From NCBI GenBank assembly GCA_037439425.1, contig JBBIWA010000027.1, forward strand, positions 1 through 59,047: DNA of 59,047 nucleotides, written 5' to 3'. The position numbers and the translations under genes were made by a program. Below the pieces are notes generated by a model, which did no database searches, had not been told where the DNA came from, and was given only the letters and a program-made list of their open reading frames with translations. Positions 8,584 through 17,084 of this stretch are shown here, one piece after another. Numbering within the stretch: position 1 is the first letter of the stretch; every line of letters begins with the position of its first letter. The DNA is from JBBIWA01 sp037439425. Lineage in GTDB: Bacteria; Acidobacteriota; Blastocatellia; RBC074.

Positions 8584-8943
8584 ATGGCACGAAAATCGAG
8601 ACAAGATGTGCGACGCGCAATTCATAAGCGCATTCGCAAAAAAGTGCGTGGCACGTCGGCGCGCCCGCGCCTGGCAGTCTTCCGCAGCCTCAATCACATC
8701 TATGCCCAGGTCATTGATGACGAGAAAGGCGTGACGCTTTGTGCCGCCTCAAGTGTCGAAAAAGCCGCCGGCATCGGTAATGGAGGAAACACTGCCGCAG
8801 CGCAAGTCATCGGCCGCTTGATCGCCGAGCGCGCCAGGGAGAAAGGGATCACGCAGGTGGTTTTTGATCGCGGCGGCTATATCTATCACGGCCGCGTCAA
8901 ATCGCTCGCGGAAGCAGCCCGGGAAGCGGGATTGCAGTTCTGA
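8584..8943 (+). CDS. rplR: 50S ribosomal protein L18
   Basis: uL18, 119 residues. Signatures are HKRIRKKVRGTSARPRLAVFRS, HIYAQVIDDEKGVTL and VFDRGGYIYHGRVKSLAEAAREAGL. It binds 5S rRNA with L5. ATG 8584 (MARKSRQDV) matches the family start; the frame opens at GTG 8569 but the five extra residues are not conserved. Confidence 0.95.
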   Translation: MARKSRQDVRRAIHKRIRKKVRGTSARPRLAVFRSLNHIYAQVIDDEKGVTLCAASSVEKAAGIGNGGNTAAAQVIGRLIAERAREKGITQVVFDRGGYIYHGRVKSLAEAAREAGLQF

Positions 8944-8995
8944 AGCGGCGAGGCTTGGGAAAGAGGCAGGCTCAAGCTTGGGAGAATCTTTATCT

Positions 8996-9490
8996 ATGGA
9001 GAGAATCACAGCCGAAGGGCTAGAGCTGAAAGATTACGTAATTTCGATCAACCGGGTCACCAAAGTGGTCAAAGGCGGGAAGAACCTTTCATTCGCTGCA
9101 CTCGTAGTGGTGGGCGATCAGAACGGAATTGTGGGTTTTGGCACGGGCAAAGCCAAAGAGGTGCCCCAAGCTATCCGCAAGGCGGTTGAAGCCGCCAAGC
9201 GCAATCTGATCCGGGTGCCGATCAGTGGTTCGACCCTGCCCCATCCGATCATCGGTCATTTTGGGGCGGGCAAGGTTTTGCTCAAGCCAGCAGTCGAAGG
9301 AACAGGTGTGATCGCTGGCGGGGCTGTGCGCGCGGTGATGAATGCAGCGGGGGTGCGAGATGTACTGACCAAATGCATCGGAACGAGCAATCCACACAAC
9401 GTCATTCGGGCGACTTTCGATGGGCTGGCCAATTTGCGCAGCCCCGAAGAGGTAGCTCGCCTGCGCGGACGCACAGTGGAGGAGTTGTAG
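8996..9490 (+). CDS. rpsE: 30S ribosomal protein S5
   Basis: uS5, 164 residues. It has the dsRBD-like N-domain (INRVTKVVKGGKNLSFAALVVVGD, GFGTGKAKEVPQAIRKAVEAAK) and the C-domain with GAGKVLLKPAVEGTGVIAGG and AVMNAAGVRDVLTKCIGTSNPHN. It acts in decoding fidelity and mRNA helicase activity at the entry channel. ATG 8996 (MERITAEGL) is chosen. The track-length frame from 8864 overlaps rplR out of frame and is rejected. Confidence 0.95.
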   Translation: MERITAEGLELKDYVISINRVTKVVKGGKNLSFAALVVVGDQNGIVGFGTGKAKEVPQAIRKAVEAAKRNLIRVPISGSTLPHPIIGHFGAGKVLLKPAVEGTGVIAGGAVRAVMNAAGVRDVLTKCIGTSNPHNVIRATFDGLANLRSPEEVARLRGRTVEEL

Positions 9491-9492
9491 TC

Positions 9493-9702
9493 GTGGCGAA
9501 GAAGAAAGCAGAGACACAGCAAGCGACGATCCGGATTGAATGGTATCGCAGTACGATCGCTGCGCCGGAGAAGCATAAGGTGATCGTGCGCAGTCTGGGA
9601 CTAACAAAACTTCATCAGATTGTCGAGCGCCCAGATACACCAGCCATCCGTGGGATGGTGGCCAAGGTGCCACATCTATTGCGCATCGTGGGACAGCACT
9701 GA
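9493..9702 (+). CDS. rpmD: 50S ribosomal protein L30
   Basis: uL30, 69 residues. The first residues after a GTG at 9493 are AKKKAETQQATIRIEWYRS, then the family core HKVIVRSLGLTKLHQIVERPDTPAIRGMVAKVPHLLRIV. The start lies only 2 bp after the rpsE stop, and GGAGGAG near 9478-9484 is inside rpsE, so the two are probably coupled. Confidence 0.93.
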   Translation: MAKKKAETQQATIRIEWYRSTIAAPEKHKVIVRSLGLTKLHQIVERPDTPAIRGMVAKVPHLLRIVGQH

Positions 9703-9774
9703 TCAGTGACGGGCGGCGGAAGAAGCTCTTCCGGACGGCTCATAACTGGGCACTATTTTTGAGGGTTGGCAAGC

Positions 9775-10221
9775 ATGGCTATCGGCTTAAATAAGATCAA
9801 AGTCCCGGCCGGAGCGACGCACAAGAAGAAGCGTGTTGGTCGTGGTCCGGGGTCAGGATTGGGGAAGACTGCCGGGAGAGGTAACAAAGGACAAAAATCC
9901 CGCTCCGGTTACAGCCGTCTGCGCGGATTTGAAGGCGGACAGATGCCGCTGCATCGGCGCTTGCCGAAACGCGGATTTACCAATATCTTCAAGAAGGAGT
10001 GGGCTGAGGTTAAGCTGGCCGATCTGGAAAGCCTCTTCGAGGCAGGCGCGACCGTGACTCCTGAAGAGTTAGTTGCAGCCGGGGTGGTACGAAAACGAGA
10101 TGCAGTTGTGATTTTGGGCCAGGGCGAGCTTAAGAAGCCATTGACTGTGAGGGCGCATCGCTTCAGCGCCAGTGCGCGCCAGAAGATTGAAACCGCAGGC
10201 GGCAAGGCCGAGCTGATTTAG
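9775..10221 (+). CDS. rplO: 50S ribosomal protein L15
   Basis: uL15, 148 residues. The basic N-terminal tail shows GATHKKKRVGRGPGSGLGKTAGRGNKGQKSRSGYSR and GFEGGQMPLHRRLPKRGF. The C-domain includes VILGQGELKKPLTVRAHRFSASA. ATG 9775 follows GAGGG by 9 bp; TTG 9766 is an alternative. It is a late assembly protein of the large subunit and precedes secY as usual. Confidence 0.95.
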   Translation: MAIGLNKIKVPAGATHKKKRVGRGPGSGLGKTAGRGNKGQKSRSGYSRLRGFEGGQMPLHRRLPKRGFTNIFKKEWAEVKLADLESLFEAGATVTPEELVAAGVVRKRDAVVILGQGELKKPLTVRAHRFSASARQKIETAGGKAELI

Positions 10222-10274
10222 GGTAGTGGGACTCCGCCAGCGCATTGCCCTGATGGGGGCAGGGGGTAAAACTT

Positions 10275-11678
10275 ATGGTTGAGTCATTCATTAACGCGGT
10301 TCGCAACCTCTTTGCAGTACCTGAGCTGCGCAAGCGCGTCCTGTTTACGCTCGCCTTGCTGATGGTCTACCGCGCAGGTATTCATATCCCCGTGCCGGGG
10401 ATTGACGCGGAGGTATTGAAACAGATCTGGGGTGATGCGGCCAATACGCTCTTTGGGGTGCTGGATCTGTTCTCCGGCGGTAACTTCAGGCGGATTTCGA
10501 TCTTTGCCATCGGCATCATGCCCTACATCACGGCCTCGATCATCCTGCAACTGATGACATCGGTCTTCCCGACGCTCAAGAAGATCCAGGAAGAAGGAGA
10601 ACTTGGACGGCGCAAGATCACTCAGTACACACGCTACCTGACGGTGTTTATCTGCCTCTTCCAGGGCGGTGGAATTACATTGTGGTTAATGCAGCAACCG
10701 GGCCTGGTGATAGGTGGCGGCGGCCTTGGTTTCTTCCTCATGTCGGTGCTCACGATGACGACCGGCACGATCTTCATTATGTGGCTCGGGGAGCAGATCA
10801 CCGAGCGCGGCGTAGGCAATGGGATCAGCCTGATCATTTTCGCCGGGATTGTCGTCGGCACGCCGAATGCCATGCGGCAGCTGTACGAGTCGATTAAGGA
10901 TCCAGGATCGGCGCTCTTTGTCTTGATACTGGTTTTTATCATGCTCCTGGTTACGGCTGGAATTGTCTTTGTGGAGCGGGGCACGCGGAAGATTCCGACC
11001 AATCATACACGGCGCATGGTCGGCCGCCAGATGGTCGCAACTCAGTCATCGCATATTCCGCTCAAGGTCAATATCGCGAGCGTCATCCCGGTGATCTTCG
11101 CTTCCTCGGTGCTCGCGATCCCGCAGACGATTGCGACTTTCAGCGATTGGAAACCACTACGGAGTCTCAGCCAAATGCTCGGCGGTGGTCACCCGCTCTA
11201 CGAATTGCTCTTTGTCATTTCGCTGGTGTTTTTCTGCTTCTTCTACGTCTCGATTATCTTCAACGCAGATGAGGTGGCCGAGAATTTACGCAAGCAAGGA
11301 GCTTTCATCCCGGGGATTCGTCCGGGCAAGAAGACGGCTGATTATCTCAATACGATCCTGACCCGACTCACAACAGTTGGTGCGATTTACCTGGTGATCG
11401 TGTGTCTGATCCCACAATTTATGATCAGCGGTTTTAAGGTCCAATTCATCCCCTTCATTGGGGAACAGCTCTATAACCTGATTATGAGCATCCCCGGACT
11501 CAAGTGGATTCCTGAGGGGCTGGGTTACTCTTTCTATTTTGGCGGAACAAGTTTGCTGATTGTGGTCGGTGTAGCGATGGACACTGTCAGTCAGGTTGAA
11601 GCCCAGTTGGTCATGCGCCATTACGAAGGATTCCTGGGGCCGCGCGGTGGACGATTGCGTGGGCGGCGGGCCATATAG
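10275..11678 (+). CDS. secY: Preprotein translocase subunit SecY
   Basis: 467 residues with about ten hydrophobic transmembrane segments. Family signatures are FALLMVYRAGIHIPVPGID (N-terminus and first segment), SGGNFRRISIFAIGIMPYITASIILQL, the cytoplasmic loop QEEGELGRRKITQYTRY, ITERGVGNGISLIIFAGI and FNADEVAENLRKQGAFIPGIRPG. It is the channel of the Sec system in the inner membrane, acting with SecE, SecG and SecA. A GGGGGTAAAACTT stretch precedes the ATG. The length is a little above E. coli SecY (443). Confidence 0.97.
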   Translation: MVESFINAVRNLFAVPELRKRVLFTLALLMVYRAGIHIPVPGIDAEVLKQIWGDAANTLFGVLDLFSGGNFRRISIFAIGIMPYITASIILQLMTSVFPTLKKIQEEGELGRRKITQYTRYLTVFICLFQGGGITLWLMQQPGLVIGGGGLGFFLMSVLTMTTGTIFIMWLGEQITERGVGNGISLIIFAGIVVGTPNAMRQLYESIKDPGSALFVLILVFIMLLVTAGIVFVERGTRKIPTNHTRRMVGRQMVATQSSHIPLKVNIASVIPVIFASSVLAIPQTIATFSDWKPLRSLSQMLGGGHPLYELLFVISLVFFCFFYVSIIFNADEVAENLRKQGAFIPGIRPGKKTADYLNTILTRLTTVGAIYLVIVCLIPQFMISGFKVQFIPFIGEQLYNLIMSIPGLKWIPEGLGYSFYFGGTSLLIVVGVAMDTVSQVEAQLVMRHYEGFLGPRGGRLRGRRAI

Positions 11679-11717
11679 GCTTGCCTGGTTGAGGTTGGAC
11701 GCTTTGATGAACAACCT

Positions 11718-12368
11718 ATGCCAAGGATTATTGTGATTATGGGAGCGCCAGGGGCAGGTAAAGGGACCCAGGCACGCCTGATTGCCGAAAAGAGCGGCTA
11801 CCCGCAAATCTCTACCGGAGATATTCTCCGCGAGATTGCTCAGCAGGAGACGCCGCTTGGTCGTGAAATCAAAGAGATTCAAGCATCTGGCCGGTTGGTG
11901 AGCGATGAGGTGCTCGCAGACGTGATCCGGGAGCGCACTTCAAGACCTGATTGCGCGCGCGGCTATATTCTCGATGGTTATCCGCGCACGCTCAATCAGG
12001 CCGAGTTACTTGAAGAGTTGGCCAAAGAGCAGGGCAAAGAGGTCAAGCTGATCAAGTTGGTGGTACCCTTCGAGTCACTGATGAAGAGACTGACTGGTCG
12101 GCGCACCTGTTCGCAATGCGGCGAGATTTATAATCTCTATCTCAGACCCCCCCGGCGCGAAGGGGTGTGTGATCTGGATGGTGGCTTGCTGAGCCATCGC
12201 GCAGATGATAACCCCGAGACTGTAAGGGCCAGGTTAGAGACCTATGAACAGACGACCGCGCCAGTAGTTGACTACTATCGGCAAAGCGGAAGATTGATCG
12301 AGATCAATGGGGAGCTTTCGGTTGAAGAGGTGGCCAGGGAGATTTCGTCGGCTCTTGGTTGTAATTGA
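11718..12368 (+). CDS. adk: Adenylate kinase (zinc-lid type)
   Basis: 216 residues. It catalyses ATP + AMP to 2 ADP in the cytosol. The P-loop is GAPGAGKGTQA at residues ~9-17, followed by QISTGDILR and ILDGYPRTLNQAE for AMP binding. The LID (about residues 127-155) has CSQCG and a later C-D-L-D, the Cys3/Asp zinc-binding arrangement known from Bacillus-type kinases. It follows secY as in many bacteria. Confidence 0.96.
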   Translation: MPRIIVIMGAPGAGKGTQARLIAEKSGYPQISTGDILREIAQQETPLGREIKEIQASGRLVSDEVLADVIRERTSRPDCARGYILDGYPRTLNQAELLEELAKEQGKEVKLIKLVVPFESLMKRLTGRRTCSQCGEIYNLYLRPPRREGVCDLDGGLLSHRADDNPETVRARLETYEQTTAPVVDYYRQSGRLIEINGELSVEEVAREISSALGCN

Positions 12369-12461
12369 TCTATCGAGTCTCCACCAGAGCCGAAATCCTG
12401 ACCCAGCCCTACTGCCGATAGCAGCAGTAGACCTATGGTTCGGATGGTAGTTGGTTAAAAG

Positions 12462-13229
12462 ATGGTAATTCGCAAATCGCGCCGCGAAATCGAGAAGATG
12501 CGCCTCGCTGGGCTGATTGTGGCTGAGACGCTGCGTGATCTGAGGCGCATGGTGGAGCCTGGGATCACGACCCGAGAGCTGGATGCTTACGCAGAGAAGA
12601 AGATCCGGGCAGCGGGAGCTTATCCGACCTTTAAAGGATACCGTGGCTTTCCGGCTTCGATCTGTGCTTCGATCAACGAAGAGGTCGTTCACGGCATTCC
12701 CTCGAATCGTAAATTGCGTGAAGGTGACATCCTCAAAATTGACTGTGGTGCTACTTTGGATGGATATGTGGGTGACGCGGCCATCAGCGTAGCGGTCGGC
12801 AAGGTCTCACCGGAGATTGAGCGGTTGATGGCAGTGACCCAGGAAGCTCTTTTCCGCGCGATGGGGAAGATGTATCCAGGTAACCGCCTCTATGACATCT
12901 CTTATGCGGTACAGGAGTACGTCGAGGGACAGGGGTATTCGGTCGTGCGTGACTTCTGTGGACACGGCATCGGGCAGCGGATGCACGAAGACCCTCAAGT
13001 CCCAAACTATGGTCGTCCGAGCACAGGTCAAAAACTGAAACCGGGCTGGGTGCTGGCAGTCGAGCCGATGGTCAATTTGGGGAATTACGACGTGCGGATC
13101 GAGGCCGATGGATGGACGGTGAAGACCGTAGATGGATTGCCTTCCTCGCATTACGAGCACACGATTGCCGTAACCGATGATGGGCCGGTAGTGTTGACTG
13201 CCCTGGAGGATGGTACGATCCACTTGTAA
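12462..13229 (+). CDS. map: Methionine aminopeptidase, type I
   Basis: 255 residues. It removes N-terminal methionine co-translationally. Signatures are the ClpX-independent type I core EEVVHGIP, DGYVGDAAISVAVG, the metal ligands of the pita-bread fold (Asp in DCGA and GDAA, His in GHGIGQRMHE, Glu in VEPMVNLG and the terminal E-D-G-T). It lacks the N-terminal zinc extension (type Ib/c). It sits between adk and infA, the common order. The upstream spacer is 93 bp. Confidence 0.96.
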   Translation: MVIRKSRREIEKMRLAGLIVAETLRDLRRMVEPGITTRELDAYAEKKIRAAGAYPTFKGYRGFPASICASINEEVVHGIPSNRKLREGDILKIDCGATLDGYVGDAAISVAVGKVSPEIERLMAVTQEALFRAMGKMYPGNRLYDISYAVQEYVEGQGYSVVRDFCGHGIGQRMHEDPQVPNYGRPSTGQKLKPGWVLAVEPMVNLGNYDVRIEADGWTVKTVDGLPSSHYEHTIAVTDDGPVVLTALEDGTIHL

Positions 13230-13246
13230 ATTGATAATCAACTACC

Positions 13247-13274
13247 TTGCAAAATCGCAAACTGCCACTATAAT
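13247..13274 (+). promoter_or_regulatory. Sigma70-type promoter upstream of infA
   Basis: A TTGCAA box at 13247-13252 is separated by 16 bp from a perfect TATAAT at 13269-13274. They lie in the 92-bp map-infA spacer, about 47 bp before the infA ATG. The placement suggests a second transcription start for infA-rpmJ-rpsMKD-rpoA-rplQ. A start site near 13281 is inference. Confidence 0.55.
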
Positions 13275-13321
13275 GTAGGTTTCGCAATTTTAGGGAGAAG
13301 CGAGATTTCAGACCTGAGGTT

Positions 13322-13540
13322 ATGTCGAAAGAAGAGGCCATTGAAGTCCAGGCGACCGTGCTCGAAACATTGCCCAATGCCATGTTTCGAGTCGAGCTGG
13401 AAAATAAGCACCAGGTGCTGGCTCACATCTCTGGCCGGATGCGCAAGAATTTCATCAAGATTTTGCCGGGCGATAAGGTGCTGGTCGAACTTTCCCCCTA
13501 TGATTTGACGCGCGGGCGCATTGTCTATCGCTATAAGTAG
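13322..13540 (+). CDS. infA: Translation initiation factor IF-1
   Basis: 72 residues, the standard length. It is an S1/OB-fold protein: MSKEEAIEVQATVLETLPNAMFRVELENKH, then LAHISGRMRKNFIKILPGDKVLVELSPYDLTRGRIVYRYK. IF-1 occupies the 30S A site during initiation. The gene is served by the promoter at 13247-13274 and leads the alpha operon segment. Confidence 0.97.
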   Translation: MSKEEAIEVQATVLETLPNAMFRVELENKHQVLAHISGRMRKNFIKILPGDKVLVELSPYDLTRGRIVYRYK

Positions 13541-13580
13541 TAGGCGGGAGACCTGGGATTGGCAACTGGAGGATCAGCTT

Positions 13581-13694
13581 ATGAAAGTCAGGGCGTCGGT
13601 CAAAAAGATCTGCGATAAGTGCAAGATCGTTCATCGGCGTGGCGTAGTGCGCGTCATTTGTGTGAATCCGAAGCACAAGCAGAGGCAGGGCTAA
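13581..13694 (+). CDS. rpmJ: 50S ribosomal protein L36
   Basis: A 37-residue gene, too short for most ORF filters. It reads MKVRASVKKICDKCKIVHRR and then GVVRVICVNPKHKQRQG, ending in TAA at 13692-13694. The zinc ribbon ligands are Cys11, Cys14, Cys27 and His32 by count. GGAGGATCAGCTT gives a good ribosome binding site. The place between infA and rpsM is canonical. Confidence 0.96.
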   Translation: MKVRASVKKICDKCKIVHRRGVVRVICVNPKHKQRQG

Positions 13695-13782
13695 GAGTGA
13701 ATCGTTGCCTGGATGCGGCGGTTATAGCTCGTCGGCCAGGATCAATGGCAGTTTAATGCGGGAAGTTTGTTGGAGGAAGTGA

Positions 13783-14166
13783 ATGGCTCGTATTGCAGGT
13801 GTGGATATCCCACCCCAGAAGCGTGTCGAGATTGGGCTCACCTATATTTATGGGATCGGACGCTCGCGCGCCAAGGAGATTCTTCAAGCTGCTCAGGTGG
13901 ACAAGGATAAGAAAGTCCGCCAACTGAGCGAAGAGGACCTCAGCCGGATCCGCGCAATCATTGACCAGCAGGGCAACATCGAGGGTGATCTCCGGAAGCA
14001 GGTGCAGATGGATATCAAACGTTTGATGGATATTGGCTGCTATCGCGGATTGCGTCATCGCCGTGGCTTGCCCGTGCGCGGTCAGCGTACTCACACCAAC
14101 GCGCGCACGCGGAAAGGCCCGCGTCGGGCCACGATTGCAAAGAAGAAAGCCCCCGGCAAGAAGTAA
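13783..14166 (+). CDS. rpsM: 30S ribosomal protein S13
   Basis: uS13, 127 residues. It starts MARIAGVDIPPQKRVEIGLTYIYGIGRSRAKEIL and has the GCYRGLRHRRGLPVRGQRTHTNARTRKGPR segment with a basic C-tail that contacts P-site tRNA. A GGAGGAAGTG site precedes the ATG. The spacer to rpmJ is 88 bp. Confidence 0.96.
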   Translation: MARIAGVDIPPQKRVEIGLTYIYGIGRSRAKEILQAAQVDKDKKVRQLSEEDLSRIRAIIDQQGNIEGDLRKQVQMDIKRLMDIGCYRGLRHRRGLPVRGQRTHTNARTRKGPRRATIAKKKAPGKK

Positions 14167-14254
14167 CAGCGAGTGTCGGATGAGAGGCACCTCCGGGGCC
14201 TGCTGCTTAAGCGCAGCCCTGCGCCTCAGCTTCTGACACTGAGTCCCTCAAGTT

Positions 14255-14659
14255 ATGGCAAAACAACAGACCACAGCAAAAAAGAAGACCTTCAAGAAGA
14301 AAGAGAAGAAAGTGGTTCCTCAAGGGATTGTCTACATCCAGGCAACCTTCAATAACACCCTGGTGAGCATCACCGATATGGAGGGCAATCTGGTAGCCCA
14401 GTCTTCGGCTGGTGCGATGGGTTTCCGTGGCTCGCGCAAAGGGACGCCCTTTGCTGCGCAGCAGGCAGCTTTGAAAGCCGCCAGCCTGGCCCGGGATTGT
14501 GGCATGCGCAGTTGTGAGGTGCGCGTCAAAGGGCCGGGCTCCGGACGTGAATCCGCCATCCGGGCCATTCATAGCGCGGGAATAGAGATCAAACTGATTC
14601 GTGATGTAACCCCCATCCCGCATAACGGTTGCCGCCCGCCGAAACGTCGCCGGGTTTGA
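14255..14659 (+). CDS. rpsK: 30S ribosomal protein S11
   Basis: uS11, 134 residues. It has a Lys-rich N-terminal tail (KKKTFKKKEKKVV), then GIVYIQATFNNTLVSITDMEGN, SSAGAMGFRGSRKGTPFAAQ, VRVKGPGSGRESAIRAIHSAGIEI and IRDVTPIPHNGCRPPKRRRV. It lines the E site and the platform. The upstream spacer is 88 bp. No strong Shine-Dalgarno is visible. Confidence 0.96.
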   Translation: MAKQQTTAKKKTFKKKEKKVVPQGIVYIQATFNNTLVSITDMEGNLVAQSSAGAMGFRGSRKGTPFAAQQAALKAASLARDCGMRSCEVRVKGPGSGRESAIRAIHSAGIEIKLIRDVTPIPHNGCRPPKRRRV

Positions 14660-14723
14660 AGTAGTGTGAAGTTGAATGCCTCAGGCTGAGAAAGATTTCG
14701 AGCCACGTTAACGGAGGAGAAAG

Positions 14724-15362
14724 TTGGCAAGAGATAGAGGTAAAAGTTGTCGCTTATGTCGGCGCGAAGGCATGAAGCTTTTTCTCAAGGGCGAGAAATG
14801 TTACAAGCCATCTTGCCCAGTGGAAAAGCGCGGCACACCGCCGGGGCAGCACGGACACAATGTCCGCCGGGGCAAGCAGTTGATTGGCTATGGCCAGCAG
14901 TTGCGCGAAAAGCAGCGCGTCAAGCGAATTTACAATCTGCTGGAGAAGCAGTTTCGCAATTACTTCGAGAAAGCGGCCCGGATGAAAGGAGTGACGGGCG
15001 AGATCCTGCTCACCCTGCTGGAACGCCGGCTGGATAATGTGGTCTACCGACTTGGATTTGCTATCTCACGCCGGCAGGCGCGTCAGTTTGTGCGTCACGG
15101 GCATGTGAGCGTCAATGGACGCAAAGTGGACATCCCCTCCTTCCAGGTCAAAGTAGGTGACGAGATCGCGGTGCGCGAAAAGAGTATCAATAACGTTCAT
15201 ATTCAAAATGCTTTCCAGACCGCAGGCGGGCGTGGTCGGCCTGGTTGGCTTGAGATCATTAATCCAGACAAGCTGGTTGGGCGTGTGGTGGCTGAACCAA
15301 GGCGAGAAGATATTGACCTGAACATTAACGAGCAACTCATTGTCGAGTTGTATAGCAAGTAG
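14724..15362 (+). CDS. rpsD: 30S ribosomal protein S4, zinc-binding type
   Basis: uS4, 212 residues. The N-terminus has the zinc-type four cysteines, CRLC and a later C-x6-C in GEKCYKPSC. The core has GQHGHNVRRGKQLIGYGQQLREKQRVKRIYN, then the S4 RNA-binding domain LERRLDNVVYRLGFAISRRQARQFVRHGHVSVNGRKVDIPS. Translation starts with TTG at 14724, fixed by the strong GGAGGAGAAAG site just before it. S4 nucleates 30S assembly. A 119-bp spacer with a GGGGC/GCCCC hairpin (15407-15426) follows. Confidence 0.96.
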   Translation: MARDRGKSCRLCRREGMKLFLKGEKCYKPSCPVEKRGTPPGQHGHNVRRGKQLIGYGQQLREKQRVKRIYNLLEKQFRNYFEKAARMKGVTGEILLTLLERRLDNVVYRLGFAISRRQARQFVRHGHVSVNGRKVDIPSFQVKVGDEIAVREKSINNVHIQNAFQTAGGRGRPGWLEIINPDKLVGRVVAEPRREDIDLNINEQLIVELYSK

Positions 15363-15481
15363 TTCTCAGTCAGCCCTCGTAAGTGGCGGGGAACTAGTCC
15401 GGGGCTGGGGCAACCGAAATGGCCCCCTGCCTTCTCTGAGCTGATTGCAGAACCAACTTTTGAGGATTGATAAAGCACACC

Positions 15482-16474
15482 ATGTGGACTGGATTTCAGA
15501 AACCGAAACGATTGTCGCACGATCCCGAAACGCTGACGCCGACTTACGGGCGCTTCTACGCGCAACCATTCGAGCGCGGGTTCGGGACGACCATCGGCAA
15601 TAGCTTGCGCCGTGCCTTACTCTCTTCGATTGAGGGAGCAGCCATTACGGCTGTGCGCATTGAAGGGGTACTGCACGAATTCTCCTCCATTCCGGGTGTG
15701 GTCGAGGATGCGACTGACGTCATTCTCAACCTCAAGCAGATCCCCTTCAAGATGCATAGCTCTGAACCGAAGACCTTGCGCGTCTCCCGTGCTGAGCCGG
15801 GCGCGATGCTGTCTGGGGATATTGAGGTGGATGCAGATGTGGAAGTGCTGGATCCGAACATCCATATCGCGACCGTCAGCGAAGGCGGCAATCTCAACAT
15901 CGAAATGCGGCTCAAGAGAGGACGTGGTTATGTCTCGGCTGACCGCAACTTCGATGATGACCTGCCCGTCGGTTATATCCCGATAGACTCAGTGCACTCG
16001 CCGATCAAGAAAGTGAACTTCAATGTCGAAGCCGCGCGACTGGGGCAGGACACCGATTATGACAAGCTCACCATCGAGGTGTGGACTAACGGGAGCATCT
16101 CCCCAGAGCACGCCATTGGACTGGCCGCCAAGCTGATCAAGGACCACATGGCGATCTTCATTAACTTTGAAGAGGAGATGCACGAGGAACCGGAGCCGAT
16201 AATTGAACGGCCTAGAGTGACCATCAATGAGCACCTCGACCGCTCGGTTGACGAGCTGGAGCTGTCGGTTCGTTCCTACAACTGCCTCAAGAATGCTGAA
16301 ATCAAAACGATCCGCGATCTGGTGCAGAAGACGGAGGCCGAGATGCTCAAGACCAAGAACTTTGGCCGCAAGTCTCTCAACGAGATCAAGGATATTCTGG
16401 CTTCGATGGGGCTGAGTCTTGGTATGAAACTGGATGAGAATGGTCAGATTATCCAGGCCGCTGGAAAAGACTAG
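15482..16474 (+). CDS. rpoA: RNA polymerase alpha subunit
   Basis: 330 residues. The N-terminal dimerisation domain shows YGRFYAQPFERGFGTTIGNSLRRALLSSIEGAAIT and HEFSSIPGVVEDATDVILNLK. After a flexible linker comes the C-terminal domain with VDELELSVRSYNCLKNAEIKTIRDLVQKTEAEMLKTKNFGRKSLNEIKDIL, which binds UP elements and activators. ATG 15482 is chosen; a TTG at 15467 abuts the GAGGA sequence and would be too close to it. Confidence 0.96.
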   Translation: MWTGFQKPKRLSHDPETLTPTYGRFYAQPFERGFGTTIGNSLRRALLSSIEGAAITAVRIEGVLHEFSSIPGVVEDATDVILNLKQIPFKMHSSEPKTLRVSRAEPGAMLSGDIEVDADVEVLDPNIHIATVSEGGNLNIEMRLKRGRGYVSADRNFDDDLPVGYIPIDSVHSPIKKVNFNVEAARLGQDTDYDKLTIEVWTNGSISPEHAIGLAAKLIKDHMAIFINFEEEMHEEPEPIIERPRVTINEHLDRSVDELELSVRSYNCLKNAEIKTIRDLVQKTEAEMLKTKNFGRKSLNEIKDILASMGLSLGMKLDENGQIIQAAGKD

Positions 16475-16530
16475 ATACCTAAGCCTTCAGGCCAATGGGG
16501 TCTGAGGTCTGAAGACTGAGGGAGAGATAG

Positions 16531-17019
16531 ATGAGACATCTTGTCGCACATCGAAAACTGGGGCGCACTTCATCGCACCGCCGGGCATTGCTGCGTAATC
16601 TATGCACTTCGTTTGTGCTCCACGAGCGAATTATCACTACCCTCCCCAAGGCAAAAGAGTTGCGCCCTTTTGCTGAAAGGGCAGTGACCTTGGGACGTCG
16701 TGCCTACGCCGCGCGCAAAGAGAACCAGCCTGAAGCCGCGCTGCATGCGACGCGGCTAGCTTCTGCCTTCTTTTTCCCGGGAAACGCTGGCCCTGAGAGC
16801 AGGCAACATTTGGCTGAAGCGGAGCGCACGGCTGGAGTGGCTGCGCTTAAAAAACTAACTGGCGAGCTGGCTGAGCGGTTCGCGGATCGCCCCGGTGGTT
16901 ACACGCGGATTATCAAGCTGGGGCGGCGACGCAAAGGTGATGGTGCTGAGCTGGCCTTGATTGAGTTTGTGGGAAGTGAGCATAAGAAGGCCGTCAGTAC
17001 CGAAAAAGGGAAAAAATAG
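16531..17019 (+). CDS. rplQ: 50S ribosomal protein L17
   Basis: bL17, 162 residues, somewhat longer than E. coli L17 (127). Signatures are MRHLVAHRKLGRTSSHRRALLRNLCTSFVLHERIITTLPKAKELRPFAERAVTLG and GGYTRIIKLGRRRKGDGAELALIEFV. A middle insertion (about residues 68-108: NQPEAALHATRLASAFFF and on) and a Lys-rich tail account for the extra length. It closes the superoperon. The spacer before it holds a ggtctgaggtctgaagac word. Confidence 0.95.
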   Translation: MRHLVAHRKLGRTSSHRRALLRNLCTSFVLHERIITTLPKAKELRPFAERAVTLGRRAYAARKENQPEAALHATRLASAFFFPGNAGPESRQHLAEAERTAGVAALKKLTGELAERFADRPGGYTRIIKLGRRRKGDGAELALIEFVGSEHKKAVSTEKGKK

Positions 17020-17084
17020 GCTGGGCTGGTGACAGGAAGATGCGTTTGCGGTGGCAACTGCATGAGAGTGCTTGCCAGCTTAAC

